Assembly (NCBI GenBank): GCA_028871195.1
Contig: JAGWNT010000055.1
Location: forward strand, 1-27,272
DNA: 27,272 bases
DNA from: REEB85 sp018971455
GTDB taxonomy: Bacteria > Pseudomonadota > Alphaproteobacteria > Acetobacterales > Acetobacteraceae
Direction: 5' to 3'
Shown: positions 1-7,857 of the stretch, in pieces
Layout: each line of letters opens with the position of its first letter
How positions within the stretch are numbered: the stretch's first letter is position 1
Notes under the pieces: model-generated
Told to the model about the DNA's origin: nothing
Databases searched by the model: none
The model's input: only the letters and a program-made list of their open reading frames with translations
Translations under genes and position numbers: made by a program

Positions 1-480
1 CAGCATGCCAGCTACATGCGCAGCATGACCGTGCGCGACAACATACTCGTCGGCACCATCCACCGGCTGGCGGGCAAGCGCCGAGCAGAGCGCCGGCGGC
101 GTGTCGAGGAGACCGCCGCTGTCCTCGGTCTAACATCGCACCTGAGCACCATTGCTGGAGCGCTGCCGCATGGCCTGCAACGCCTGGTCGGTATTGCGAT
201 CGCATTCGTAGGGCGCCCGCGCCTGCTGTGCCTTGATGAACCACTGACCGGCCTTAATCAGACGGAAGTCGCTACGATGCTGGACGTATTTCGATCTATG
301 CGGAGCGAGTTTGGAAGCACCATTCTTCTCGTCGAACACAACATGAAGGCGGTCATGACGCTGTGCGACCGTGTCGTCGTTCTGCATCACGGACAAAGAC
401 TGGCAACTGGTACCCCAGCCGAGATTCGTGGCGACGAGCAGGTCATAGCGGCCTATCTCGGAGGGCGCCGTGGCGAGTGA
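1..480 (+). CDS. livG: Branched-chain amino acid-type ABC transporter ATPase LivG, 5' truncated by window edge
   Basis: This is the C-terminal part of a LivG-type ATPase, which would power import of amino acids or similar small solutes through LivH/LivM permeases at the inner membrane. The reading frame is open from the first base (QHASYMRSMTV...), so the Walker A end lies outside the window. Visible are a signature-like motif LPHGLQR, Walker B LLCLDEP followed by LTGLN (the LivG-type D-loop), and the switch histidine in LLVEHNMKAVM. The signature is unusual: the canonical LSGGQ serine is proline here. The gene overlaps livF by 11 nt, so translation is probably coupled. Base composition is less GC-rich than in the genes beyond 3.6 kb. 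The family call is firm; the transported substrate is not determinable. Confidence 0.9.
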   Translation, partial: QHASYMRSMTVRDNILVGTIHRLAGKRRAERRRRVEETAAVLGLTSHLSTIAGALPHGLQRLVGIAIAFVGRPRLLCLDEPLTGLNQTEVATMLDVFRSMRSEFGSTILLVEHNMKAVMTLCDRVVVLHHGQRLATGTPAEIRGDEQVIAAYLGGRRGE

Positions 481-1192
481 CGCGCCCGCATTGAAGATCG
501 TGGGCCTGTCCGCATCATATGGCGGCGTGCCGGCCATCACCGATATCGCACTAACCGTGGGCCGCGGCGAGATCGTGACAATGATCGGAGCGAACGGCGC
601 AGGGAAGTCAACCGTTATCAAGTGCGTCTGTGGCCTGCTCCGGCCAACGGCTGGGAGCGTCAACCTGTTCGGCGAGGAGGTCAGAGGTTTGCCGCCGGAC
701 CACCTCGTCAGGCGCGGGATGTCCGTTGTGCCTGAGGGGCGCAGGCTGTTTGGGGAGATGTCCCTTAGGGAAAACCTCGAACTTGGTGCCTATACGCGTC
801 ATGATCCCGCGGCCGTGCGCCGAGACATGGAGCGGGTGCTCGGATTGTTTCCGGATCTGCGCGAGCGGCTTTCCACCCTTGTTGGCAGGTTCAGCGGTGG
901 GCAGCAGCAGATGGTGGCGATTGCGCGCGCCCTGATGAGCGACCCGCGAATCATGCTGCTGGACGAACCGACGATTGGCCTGGCCCCGGTGATTGTCGAA
1001 CGAATCTCACAGCTGGTCCTCGATATCGCCAAAGACGGCGTTGATATTCTGATTGTTGAACAGAACGCCGAAGTCGCGCTCGCCGTCGCGAACCGGGCAT
1101 ATATCGTGGAGGGGGGCTGTGTTGTTACAGAAGGTGATTGCGCGTCGATCGCCCGCAGCGAACAGGTACAGAAATGTTACCTCGGAATATGA
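470..1192 (+). CDS. livF: Branched-chain amino acid-type ABC transporter ATPase LivF
   Basis: This is a complete 240-residue LivF-type nucleotide-binding subunit, the usual family length. It pairs with LivG on the cytoplasmic face of a HAAT-family importer. Walker A is GANGAGKST (about residues 40-48), the signature FSGGQQQ (141-147), Walker B IMLLDEP (161-167), and the H-loop position is occupied by Gln in LIVEQN (194-199), as is typical of LivF. The start is GTG at 470, inside the end of livG, preceded by a GGAGGG ribosome binding site about 4 nt upstream. It is followed after 67 nt by the binding-protein gene on the same strand, consistent with a single operon. The LivH and LivM permeases are presumably upstream of the window. 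Confidence 0.93.
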   Translation: MASDAPALKIVGLSASYGGVPAITDIALTVGRGEIVTMIGANGAGKSTVIKCVCGLLRPTAGSVNLFGEEVRGLPPDHLVRRGMSVVPEGRRLFGEMSLRENLELGAYTRHDPAAVRRDMERVLGLFPDLRERLSTLVGRFSGGQQQMVAIARALMSDPRIMLLDEPTIGLAPVIVERISQLVLDIAKDGVDILIVEQNAEVALAVANRAYIVEGGCVVTEGDCASIARSEQVQKCYLGI

Positions 1193-1259
1193 AGCGGGAG
1201 GAATTTGACGGAACACCACGTGCCGGGAACCAAAAACACTTTAACGAGGAGGAAGAACA

Positions 1260-2438
1260 ATGAGGACACGAGTGGTAAAGCTGCCTATCGTTATCGCAGC
1301 TCTTTGTGCGGGCCTTCTGACGGTAACCGCACATGCGAATGAAACCCTGAAGATTGGACTTTCGCTGCCTCTCAGCGGCCCAGGGGCGAACTGGGGCCGA
1401 GGTAACGAATGGATGTGCCACAAAGCGAGCCAGGAAATTAATGATGCCGGTGGCGTTCACGTCAACGGCAAGACTTATGACCTCAAGTGTATCGCCTACG
1501 ATAACAAGTACACCTCCTCGGAGGGGATCAAGGTCGCGCAGACCCTTATCAATCGTGACAACATCAAATATCTCTTTGTCTTCGGCACACCGCCCCTCTT
1601 GGCCACGCAGCCGCTGGCGGAACGCGAGGGTGTGCTGCTGTTCGATGGGTCCTGGGCCTTGAACACAAAGGGGCCGAAATTCCCGATGACGTTCAGCTGC
1701 GAGAACTCGCCGTTTGAAATGGGGCCGGCGATGATATCCTACGTAACCACCGCGCATCCGCAGGCCAAAACCGTTGTGATGCTGAACGTAAACGATGCTT
1801 CGGGCCAAGATACGGCAAGGGTTCTGCGCTCCGCAATGGAGAAGAAGGGATTGAAGGTTCTCGCCAGCGATTTCGTCGAGAGGAGTACGACCGAATTCCA
1901 ACCGATTGCCGCGCGGTTGTTCTCAAAGAAACCCGATATCGTTCTGCTCGGTTCCATCCCACCAGCGAGCGCGGGGGAGGTTTGGAAGGAGCTCGATATT
2001 CTTGGCTTTAAGGGAGTGAAGATCCTGGCCAACGGCGACTCGATCCAGGGGCTCGTGGCGACCGCCGGGCAGGCTGCGAACGGAGTCTATATGGGCGGCG
2101 CAGTGCCCTTCGATGGCTCCAGTGCGACGCCCTATCAACGCAAGGTAAACGATGAGGAGAGCGCAGCGATCGGCGAGGCGCTCGGGTTCTCGTCCATCGG
2201 TGCATACGACTTCGTCAATATCGTGAAGGCAGCACTGGAAAAGGCGCAGAGCCTCGATCCGAGGAAGTTGGCCGCGATTATGCCAACTGTGAAGTTCCAT
2301 ACTTTTTATGGTGGCGAGACGGGATTTGGCGGCAAGGAAATCTACGGTTCGGTGCAGCAAACGATCTTGCCCGTCTATATCACTCAGATCGTTAACGGAA
2401 AACTCGTGGAGAAGGCACGCGTCATGCCGAGTGATTGA
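1260..2438 (+). CDS. ABC transporter periplasmic substrate-binding protein, LivK/HAAT family
   Basis: This 392-residue periplasmic binding protein delivers solute to the Liv-type transporter encoded just upstream. A Sec signal peptide is clear: basic start MRTRVVK, hydrophobic stretch PIVIAALCAGLLTVT, and a likely AHA cleavage site at about residue 26. The mature protein begins ETLKIGLSLPLSGPGANWGRGNE, the standard opening of Peripla_BP_6 proteins. FGTPPLLATQPLAEREGVLLFDG and ENSPFEMGPAM also fit this fold. A strong AGGAGGAAG ribosome binding site lies just before the ATG. Members of this family bind amino acids, amides, aromatic acids or short-chain acids, and nothing here discriminates between them. 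A sampled 60-bp line of the gene (1261-1320) is about 53% GC, against about 70% for a line at 8341-8400. Confidence 0.9.
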   Translation: MRTRVVKLPIVIAALCAGLLTVTAHANETLKIGLSLPLSGPGANWGRGNEWMCHKASQEINDAGGVHVNGKTYDLKCIAYDNKYTSSEGIKVAQTLINRDNIKYLFVFGTPPLLATQPLAEREGVLLFDGSWALNTKGPKFPMTFSCENSPFEMGPAMISYVTTAHPQAKTVVMLNVNDASGQDTARVLRSAMEKKGLKVLASDFVERSTTEFQPIAARLFSKKPDIVLLGSIPPASAGEVWKELDILGFKGVKILANGDSIQGLVATAGQAANGVYMGGAVPFDGSSATPYQRKVNDEESAAIGEALGFSSIGAYDFVNIVKAALEKAQSLDPRKLAAIMPTVKFHTFYGGETGFGGKEIYGSVQQTILPVYITQIVNGKLVEKARVMPSD

Positions 2439-2545
2439 GATCGGGTCATCGCATCGAAGGCAATCGCCATAGTCCTGCCGGCGGCCGTAGACGCTATGAC
2501 CAAGGAGAGGTAGCGAGCGGCGTTCTGAAGAGCGCGCGACTTCTA

Positions 2546-2558
2546 GAGCGTTTTCCGA
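2546..2558. repeat. IS630 left terminal inverted repeat
   Basis: GAGCGTTTTCCGA is identical to the reverse complement of 3583-3595. It is preceded by the duplicated TA at 2544-2545. Confidence 0.9.
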
Positions 2559-3505
2559 TCAGTTTGGGTCGTATCCTGATGCGGCGAAGTAGTTGGCGCA
2601 CTCGGTTGGGGTGAAGGTGTCGATGACGCGGCCGATGGTGCTCCAGAGTCCGTCGATGGTGCGCTCTGCGGCGTTGCGCAGCATGGCCTTGAGCTTGGCG
2701 AAGGCGTTCTCGATCGGGTTGAAGTCGGAGCTGTAGGGCGGGAGGTAAAGCAGGTTCGCGCCTGCGGCCTCGATGGCCGCCCGGACGCCTGGTCCCTTGT
2801 GACTGCCGAGATTGTCCATGATGACGGTGTCGCCCGACCGCAGTTCAGGGATCAACACCTGCTCGACATAGGCCTGGAAGGCGGCGCCGTTGATCGGCCC
2901 GTCGAGCACCATGGGGGCCACCATGCCGCTGTTGCGCAGCCCGGCGACGAAGGTCGTGGTCTTCCAGTGTCCATGGGGAACCGCTGCGCGCAGGCGCTCG
3001 CCGCGAGGTGCCCGGCCATGGGTGCGGGCCATCTTCGTCGAGGCCCAGGTTTCATCGATGAACACGAGCTGGTCGGGATCGAGATCGGGCTGCGCCTCGA
3101 ACCACGCCCAGCGCCGCATCAGGATGTCGGGGCGGTCCTGCTCGGCGGCGTGCGCGGTCTTTTTTTGCGCGTGATCCGGCGGCGTTCGAAGAAGCGCCAG
3201 ATCGTGCCAATGCCTGCTGCCACACCAGCGCGCGCAAGCTCCGCCTGGATCTCCGCCAGCGTGATGTCGGCCTTCCTGCCAAGCAGGTCGAGAATCAACC
3301 CCGCATGAGCCTCGATGCGCGCCGAGCGGCGATCGCCACCAAGTGGTCCGGGCGCAACCGATCCCGCCTCTCGCGCCTGCAAGCACCAGCGGATCGCGCT
3401 GGAAACGCCGACCCCGAACCGGGCCGCTGCCGCGCGGCGTGACGCGCCCGACGCAACCGCAGCCACCACTCTCTCCCGAAGATCAGCTGAAAGTGCTCTC
3501 GACAT
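2559..3505 (-). CDS. IS630-family transposase, two phases joined by a putative -1 frameshift
   Basis: The first phase (3505 to 3119) encodes an N-terminal helix-turn-helix region beginning MSRALSADLRERVVAAVASG and ending RRITRKK. The second phase (ending at 2559) carries the DDE catalytic domain: VFIDETWAS (first Asp), VIMDNLGSHKG (second Asp) and SSDFNPIENAFAKLK (Glu). The two overlap at a run of seven A on the coding strand (complement of 3160-3166). Slippage by -1 on A AAA AAA gives ...ITRKKKTAHAAEQDRPD, the continuous sequence expected of intact IS630 transposases. The fused product is about 315 residues, normal for the family. The frameshift mechanism is inferred from the slippery heptamer and the reading phases; an ordinary inactivating indel would look similar. 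Confidence 0.9.
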
Positions 3506-3582
3506 CCCTGCCGCCCTCCTCCCGGCAGGCAGCTTGAATCAGATCAGCACCGCGTCGCGGAATCCCCCGCGATTCATTCAGC

Positions 3583-3595
3583 TCGGAAAACGCTC
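3583..3595. repeat. IS630 right terminal inverted repeat
   Basis: TCGGAAAACGCTC is the perfect inverted partner of 2546-2558. It is followed by the duplicated TA at 3596-3597. Its last base supplies the third base of the stop codon of the neighbouring ATPase gene. Confidence 0.9.
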
Positions 3596-4674
3596 TAGAG
3601 GCGGTCGCCGCTCGCGGGATCGAACAGCGAAACCTTGTCGAGATCGAAGGCGAGGCGCACTCGGCCGGTGAGGCCACGGGCGGCGTGCGGGTCGAGGCGG
3701 GCGGAGATGCGCTGGCCCGCGAGCGTGAACCAGGCCAGCGTGTCGGCCCCCATCGGTTCGGTGAACAATGTGTCCGCCTCGACCGTACCCGCCTGGCCGG
3801 AGGTGGCGAGGGAGACGTTCTCGGGGCGCACGCTCAGGACGACGTCGCGGTCGCCGGCGGGTGCAGATGTAAAATCGTAGCGGTCGAGCGGGAAGCGCCC
3901 GGTTCCCAGCGTGATCATGGGCGGGTCGCCGGGCGACAGCCGCGTCGTCATCATGTTGGTGGCGAGCGAGCCCACGAAGCCGGCGACGAACATGGTCCGC
4001 GGACGCTCGTACAGCTCGTCGGGCGGGGCATACTGGATCACCCTGCCCTTGTGCATGACCGCGATTCGTGTGGCCAGCGTCATGGCCTCGATCTGGTCAT
4101 GGGTCACGTAGAGCATTGTCGCGCCCAGCTCCTGGTGCAGGCGCTTGATCTCGACTCGGGTTTCCATGCGCAGCTTGGCATCGAGATTGGACAGCGGTTC
4201 ATCGAAAAGGAAGACGCCAGCCTTTTGCACCAGCGCCCGGCCGATGGCGACGCGCTGACGCTGGCCGCCCGACAACTGGTTGGGTTTGCGGTCCAGCAAC
4301 TCGCCGATCTGCAGCATCTGCGAGGCCCAGGCGACACGGCGCTCGACCTCGTCGCGCTGCACCGAGCGCACGCGCAGGCCGAAGGAGAGATTCCGGCGAA
4401 CGCTCATCGTCGGGTAGAGCGCGTAGGATTGGAAGACCATCGCGATGCCGCGCCCGCTGGGGTCCACGTTGGTGACGTCGCGTCCGCCGATGAAGACCGA
4501 ACCGGAATCCGGAATATCCAGCCCCGCGATGGTGTTGAGCAGCGTGGTCTTCCCGCAGCCCGATGGCCCGAGCAGGACGGTGAACTCGCCCGGCTCGACG
4601 GCAAGATCGATGTCCTGCAGCACCCGCAGCAGACCGTGGGATTTGGACACGCCGATGACACGGACACCCGTCAT
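3595..4674 (-). CDS. Carbohydrate ABC transporter ATP-binding protein, MalK/UgpC type
   Basis: This 359-residue CUT1-class ATPase energises sugar import. Walker A is GPSGCGKTT (36-44), the Q-loop FQSYALYP (81-88), signature LSGGQRQR (134-141), Walker B VFLFDEPLSNLD (154-165), and the switch His is in YVTHDQIEAMTL (189-200). A C-terminal TOBE/OB region follows (SVRPENVSL). It is the last gene of a leftward operon and starts 1 nt after the stop codon of the upstream permease. Its stop codon TAG is hybrid: TA is the IS630 target duplication and G comes from the IS end. Across the IS the original sequence also reads TAG, so the protein is unaltered. The substrate is unknown; the neighbourhood suggests a sugar or sugar acid. 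Confidence 0.95.
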   Translation of the reverse strand: MTGVRVIGVSKSHGLLRVLQDIDLAVEPGEFTVLLGPSGCGKTTLLNTIAGLDIPDSGSVFIGGRDVTNVDPSGRGIAMVFQSYALYPTMSVRRNLSFGLRVRSVQRDEVERRVAWASQMLQIGELLDRKPNQLSGGQRQRVAIGRALVQKAGVFLFDEPLSNLDAKLRMETRVEIKRLHQELGATMLYVTHDQIEAMTLATRIAVMHKGRVIQYAPPDELYERPRTMFVAGFVGSLATNMMTTRLSPGDPPMITLGTGRFPLDRYDFTSAPAGDRDVVLSVRPENVSLATSGQAGTVEADTLFTEPMGADTLAWFTLAGQRISARLDPHAARGLTGRVRLAFDLDKVSLFDPASGDRL

Positions 4675-4675
4675 G

Positions 4676-5542
4676 CTACCCCTTCACCGCTCCTGCGGTT
4701 ATGCCGCGCACAAAATATCTCCCCGAAAAGAAATAGAGGAGCAGCGGCGGCAGAGCGGTCAGAAGAGCTGCTGCCGTCGAGACGTTGTATTCGACAACCC
4801 CCGTGGAGGTGGTCGCGAGTTCCATCAGCTCCACCGTCATCGGCGTGTTGTTGTGGCCGGCGAAGATCAGCCCGAAGAGATAATCATTCCAGATGCCGGT
4901 GGTCTGCAGGATCGCGGCCACGATCAGCATGTTGACGGAAAGGGGCAGAATGATGAACAGGAAAATGCGCCAGAAACCCGCTCCATCGACGCGCGCGGCC
5001 TTCACCAGCTCGTTGGGGATGCCGACATAGAAGTTGCGGAACAGCAAGGTCATCACCGGCAGGCCGAACAGGACGTGCACCGCGATAATGCAGGCGACCG
5101 AGCCGAAGATGCCGACGGTGCTGAAGATTTTGACCAGCGGAAAGATGATGACTTGGTAGGGAATGAAGGCGCCCAGGATGAGGGCAAGCATCAGCGTATC
5201 GGCGCCACGGACGCGCCAGTGCGAGAGAGCGTAGCCGTTCAGCGAGCCGACAAGAACCGAAATGATGACGCTGGGGATGACGATGCGCACCGAGTTCCAG
5301 AAGGCGATGTGCAGGCCCGCGCACTCCGTGCCGGTGCAGGCGCTCTGCCACGCCTTGCCCCAGGCGGCGGCGGTCATCTGGGCGGGAAGCTGGAAGACCG
5401 AAAAATCCCGCACCTCCGACAGCGGCTTGAACGAGGTGGAGATGACGACCAGGAGCGGGATGGAGAAGAACAGGCAGGTCGTCACAAGGAACGCGTAGAG
5501 ACCGATGCGGCCGATCCGCGCCTGGTTGGTTGCCGCGGCCAT
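4676..5542 (-). CDS. Carbohydrate ABC transporter permease, MalG/UgpE type
   Basis: This is an inner-membrane permease of 288 residues with about six hydrophobic segments, starting with YAFLVTTCLFFSIPLLVVIST near residue 16. The long periplasmic loop after it contains two Cys (CTGTEC). The EAA loop that docks the ATPase is recognisable as NELVKAARVDGAGFWRIFLFIILP (about 177-200). The motif FKPLSEV after the first helix is typical of MalG-like CUT1 permeases. Its start overlaps the stop of the upstream permease by one base (TGATG), indicating translational coupling. It forms the heterodimeric channel with the product of 5542-6486. Confidence 0.93.
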   Translation of the reverse strand: MAAATNQARIGRIGLYAFLVTTCLFFSIPLLVVISTSFKPLSEVRDFSVFQLPAQMTAAAWGKAWQSACTGTECAGLHIAFWNSVRIVIPSVIISVLVGSLNGYALSHWRVRGADTLMLALILGAFIPYQVIIFPLVKIFSTVGIFGSVACIIAVHVLFGLPVMTLLFRNFYVGIPNELVKAARVDGAGFWRIFLFIILPLSVNMLIVAAILQTTGIWNDYLFGLIFAGHNNTPMTVELMELATTSTGVVEYNVSTAAALLTALPPLLLYFFSGRYFVRGITAGAVKG

Positions 5543-6486
5543 CAGCGCTTGCGAACCATTTCGAAGTGCAGATAAGGGCCCATGATGGCGATGACGGAGC
5601 CAAGCATGATGACCGCCGCTGCCGAGGCCTCGCCGATATTCGCGCGCTGGAAGACGTAGTCGATGACGAATTTCGCCGGCAGGTCCGATGAAAATCCCGG
5701 GCCGCCGCCGGTCATGGCGACGACGAGATCATAGCTTTTCACCACCGCGATGACGATGAGAACGATGCAGGTCACGATCAGCGGGCGCAGCATCGGCAGG
5801 ATGACGCTGACATAGGCGCGCCAGACCGGGATGCCGTCCACGCGCGTGGCCCGCCAGATTTCCGGATCGATGCCGCGCAGCCCCGCGAGGATGACGACCA
5901 TGATGAAGCCGGACTGGTGCCACACGCCCGCGAAAACCAAGGTGTAGATCGAGGTCTCCGGCTGGGTGATCCAGTCGAAGACGAAATGCGGGAAGCCGAG
6001 GCCGCGGACGAAATGCTCGATGCCGATCGTGGGGCTCAGGATCCACTGCCACGCGAGCCCGGTGACGATGAACGAGAGGGCCAGCGGATAGAGGAGGATG
6101 GTGCGGAACAGGCTTTCGAACCTCACGTGACGATCCACGACGACGGCAAGAAGGATGCCGACACCCAGCGTGCCCACGACATCGAGGAAGCCGAAGATGA
6201 ACATATTGTCGAAGGTGGTCTGCCAGCTCAGCGAGTTGAACAGCCTGTTGTACTGGAACAGGCCGGCGAAGCCGTATTCCGGCAGCATCGACGAGCGTGT
6301 CATGGAGATATAGACCGTCCAGACGATGCTGCCGTAGAAGCAGACGGCCATGACGAGGACCGTGGGGACGAGCGCCAGCCTGGCCGCGACTTCCCGAACC
6401 CGCGGGCTTGCCGCCCGCCGCGGCGTGCTGCGCTCGGCCAGCGTGCCCGTCAAGGCGCGAGGCTCCCGCGCCACGGCGTCATCCAT
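5542..6486 (-). CDS. Carbohydrate ABC transporter permease, MalF/UgpA type
   Basis: This is the second membrane subunit of the CUT1 importer, about 314 residues from the start chosen here. Hydrophobic segments include LALVPTVLVMAVCFYGSIVWTVYISMT, and the EAA loop is GLRGIDPEIWRATRVDGIPVWRAYVSVILP. The frame stays open upstream to 6606, but that would run into the preceding gene. ATG at 6486 has a purine-rich AGGAG directly upstream and gives a normal-length N terminus, so it is preferred. It lies 61 nt after the MR/MLE gene, in the same leftward operon. No solute-binding-protein gene accompanies this transporter in the window, which is unusual because CUT1 operons usually begin with one. Confidence 0.9.
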   Translation of the reverse strand: MDDAVAREPRALTGTLAERSTPRRAASPRVREVAARLALVPTVLVMAVCFYGSIVWTVYISMTRSSMLPEYGFAGLFQYNRLFNSLSWQTTFDNMFIFGFLDVVGTLGVGILLAVVVDRHVRFESLFRTILLYPLALSFIVTGLAWQWILSPTIGIEHFVRGLGFPHFVFDWITQPETSIYTLVFAGVWHQSGFIMVVILAGLRGIDPEIWRATRVDGIPVWRAYVSVILPMLRPLIVTCIVLIVIAVVKSYDLVVAMTGGGPGFSSDLPAKFVIDYVFQRANIGEASAAAVIMLGSVIAIMGPYLHFEMVRKR

Positions 6487-6547
6487 GGCTCCTGCATGCC
6501 CGTCATCGCGCGCCCCTCCCCTTCGGCACAGATCGACTCCCGTGACC

Positions 6548-7663
6548 TCAGGCGGTCCTTCGTTCGTCGTGCTCTTTGATAAAGTCGAGATCGAGTTGCA
6601 GGCCAAGGCCGGGGAGATCCGGAACCTCCATGTACCCGGAGACCGGCTTCGGCGCGTCCCTGAATATCTTGGACGTGATATCCTCGAACATCAACAAGCG
6701 CTCGAGGAACGGTGCGTTCGGCAGCGCCGCCACCAGGGGCAGGTGAATATTCTCCATCGCGTGCGGCGCGAACTTCACGTTCCATGCCTGCGTCAGGGCG
6801 GCGCATTTCAGCATTTCCGTGTAGCCGCCCACGCGCGCGCCATCCACCTGCACGATATCGGCCGCCTGGTGCAGCAAAAGGTCGCGCACGCCGAATTTCG
6901 TGTATTCGTGCTCGCCGGTCGCAAGAGGAATGTCCGTTCCCGCGCGGAACCGGGCGAGGCCAGGAATGTCGTCGGCGAAGACGGGCTCCTCGAACAGCGT
7001 GATATCGAACTCGCGAATGCGATTGGCGAGCTGGATTGCCGTTGCGGCATCAAAGCAGTTATTGGCATCCACCAGCAGGTCGATCTCCGGGCCGACCGCC
7101 TCGCGGACCTTGCGGACGCGCTCGACGTCGCGCCGGATGTTCCTGCCGCCGTCGAATCCGACCTTGAATTTCACCATGCGATAGCCGCGCGAGACCATAT
7201 CGCGGATTTCATGGACGAGCTGGTCGTCGGAGTAGGAGGTCCAGCCGCCGCTGGCATAGACGGGAACGCGCGTGCGATCGCCGCCGAGCAGCCGGTGCAG
7301 CGGCAGGCCGAGAATCTTTCCCTTCAGGTCCCACAGCGCAATGTCGATGGCGCTCAGCGCACAATACATCATGCCCTTGCGGCCGACGCCGCGGAGGTAG
7401 TGGAAGAACTCCTGCCAGATCGCTTCCGTCTGCAGGGGATCGCGCCCGACAAGCTTCGGCGCCATGTTGCGGGAGATGAGTTCGGCGGTCGCCTCACCAC
7501 CCACCTCGTGATAGGTGACGCCGATGCCTTCGAGGCCCTGATCGGTTTCGATGCGCACGATCAGGAAACCGATGGTCTCGACCTTTCGCGTCGCGTCGCT
7601 GAACCCGCCAGTGACGGCCGCGGACACGAGATGCACTGTGACCGACGCAACCCTATGTTCCAT
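6548..7663 (-). CDS. Enolase-superfamily (mandelate racemase/muconate lactonizing) enzyme, probable sugar-acid dehydratase
   Basis: This 371-residue protein has the two-domain MR/MLE layout: capping domain, then a (beta/alpha)7-beta barrel. Catalytic residues in sequence are the K-x-K pair K165/K167 (MVKFKVG), metal ligands D199 (DANN), E225 (LFEEP) and E251 (TGEH), the D274 (QVDGAR) region, and H301 in FAPHAMEN. K-x-K with a distal His is the mandelate racemase subgroup arrangement, whose members usually abstract an alpha proton from a hydroxy acid and eliminate water to give a 2-keto-3-deoxy acid. Resemblance by eye is closest to galactarate/talarate-type dehydratases, but substrate assignment is inference. 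It heads the operon with the sugar importer, so its substrate is probably the imported compound or a product of it. Confidence 0.9.
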   Translation of the reverse strand: MEHRVASVTVHLVSAAVTGGFSDATRKVETIGFLIVRIETDQGLEGIGVTYHEVGGEATAELISRNMAPKLVGRDPLQTEAIWQEFFHYLRGVGRKGMMYCALSAIDIALWDLKGKILGLPLHRLLGGDRTRVPVYASGGWTSYSDDQLVHEIRDMVSRGYRMVKFKVGFDGGRNIRRDVERVRKVREAVGPEIDLLVDANNCFDAATAIQLANRIREFDITLFEEPVFADDIPGLARFRAGTDIPLATGEHEYTKFGVRDLLLHQAADIVQVDGARVGGYTEMLKCAALTQAWNVKFAPHAMENIHLPLVAALPNAPFLERLLMFEDITSKIFRDAPKPVSGYMEVPDLPGLGLQLDLDFIKEHDERRTA

Positions 7664-7812
7664 GCCGACCTTCGCGGAATGAGCGGTGCGGCAACCCCAG
7701 GCCGCGACAACAGGCGGCGCCGGCCGACAGCCTTCGCCGCTCGGGCACGAACCGGTTATGGGGACGTTTCAAAGGCACCAAGGCGCTCCCGGCTTCCCAT
7801 CGGAAAGATGAA

Positions 7813-7851
7813 CGTAAGCGATTACATTAATCGGCGCGCAAAGCGTGTCAA
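7813..7851 (-). promoter_or_regulatory. Promoter and LacI-type operator for the MR/MLE-sugar importer operon
   Basis: The operator-like palindrome CGTAAGCGATTACA (7813-7826) has two mismatches from TGTAAGCGCTTACA. On the minus strand a perfect -35 TTGACA lies at 7851-7846 and a weak -10 TAATGT at 7829-7824 with a 16-nt spacer, so the operator covers the -10 and start region. It sits about 150 nt upstream of the 7663 start codon, leaving a long leader. This arrangement fits repression by a LacI-family protein; the promoter call is by eye. Confidence 0.65.
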
Positions 7852-7857
7852 GCGCGA

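Larger units (their letters stand above)
2546..3595 (-). mobile_element. Complete IS630-family insertion sequence, 1050 bp
   Basis: The element is bounded by 13-bp perfect inverted repeats GAGCGTTTTCCGA (2546-2558 and 3583-3595). Each end is flanked by the dinucleotide TA (2544-2545 and 3596-3597), the target duplication expected of IS630/Tc1-mariner elements. Including the flanking CTA, the match extends to 16 bp. It carries one transposase gene in two overlapping phases. Joining the flanks rebuilds the empty site, with CTAG as target. Read leftward, that TA belongs to the TAG stop codon of the adjacent ABC ATPase gene. Ends, target duplication and transposase all appear intact, so the element is probably recent and may be active. 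Confidence 0.93.

Noticed and set aside
2546..3595. The IS630 as the cause of a deletion that removed the importer's binding-protein gene
   Set aside because: The flanking TA duplication and a restored TAG stop show a clean insertion with nothing lost at the site.
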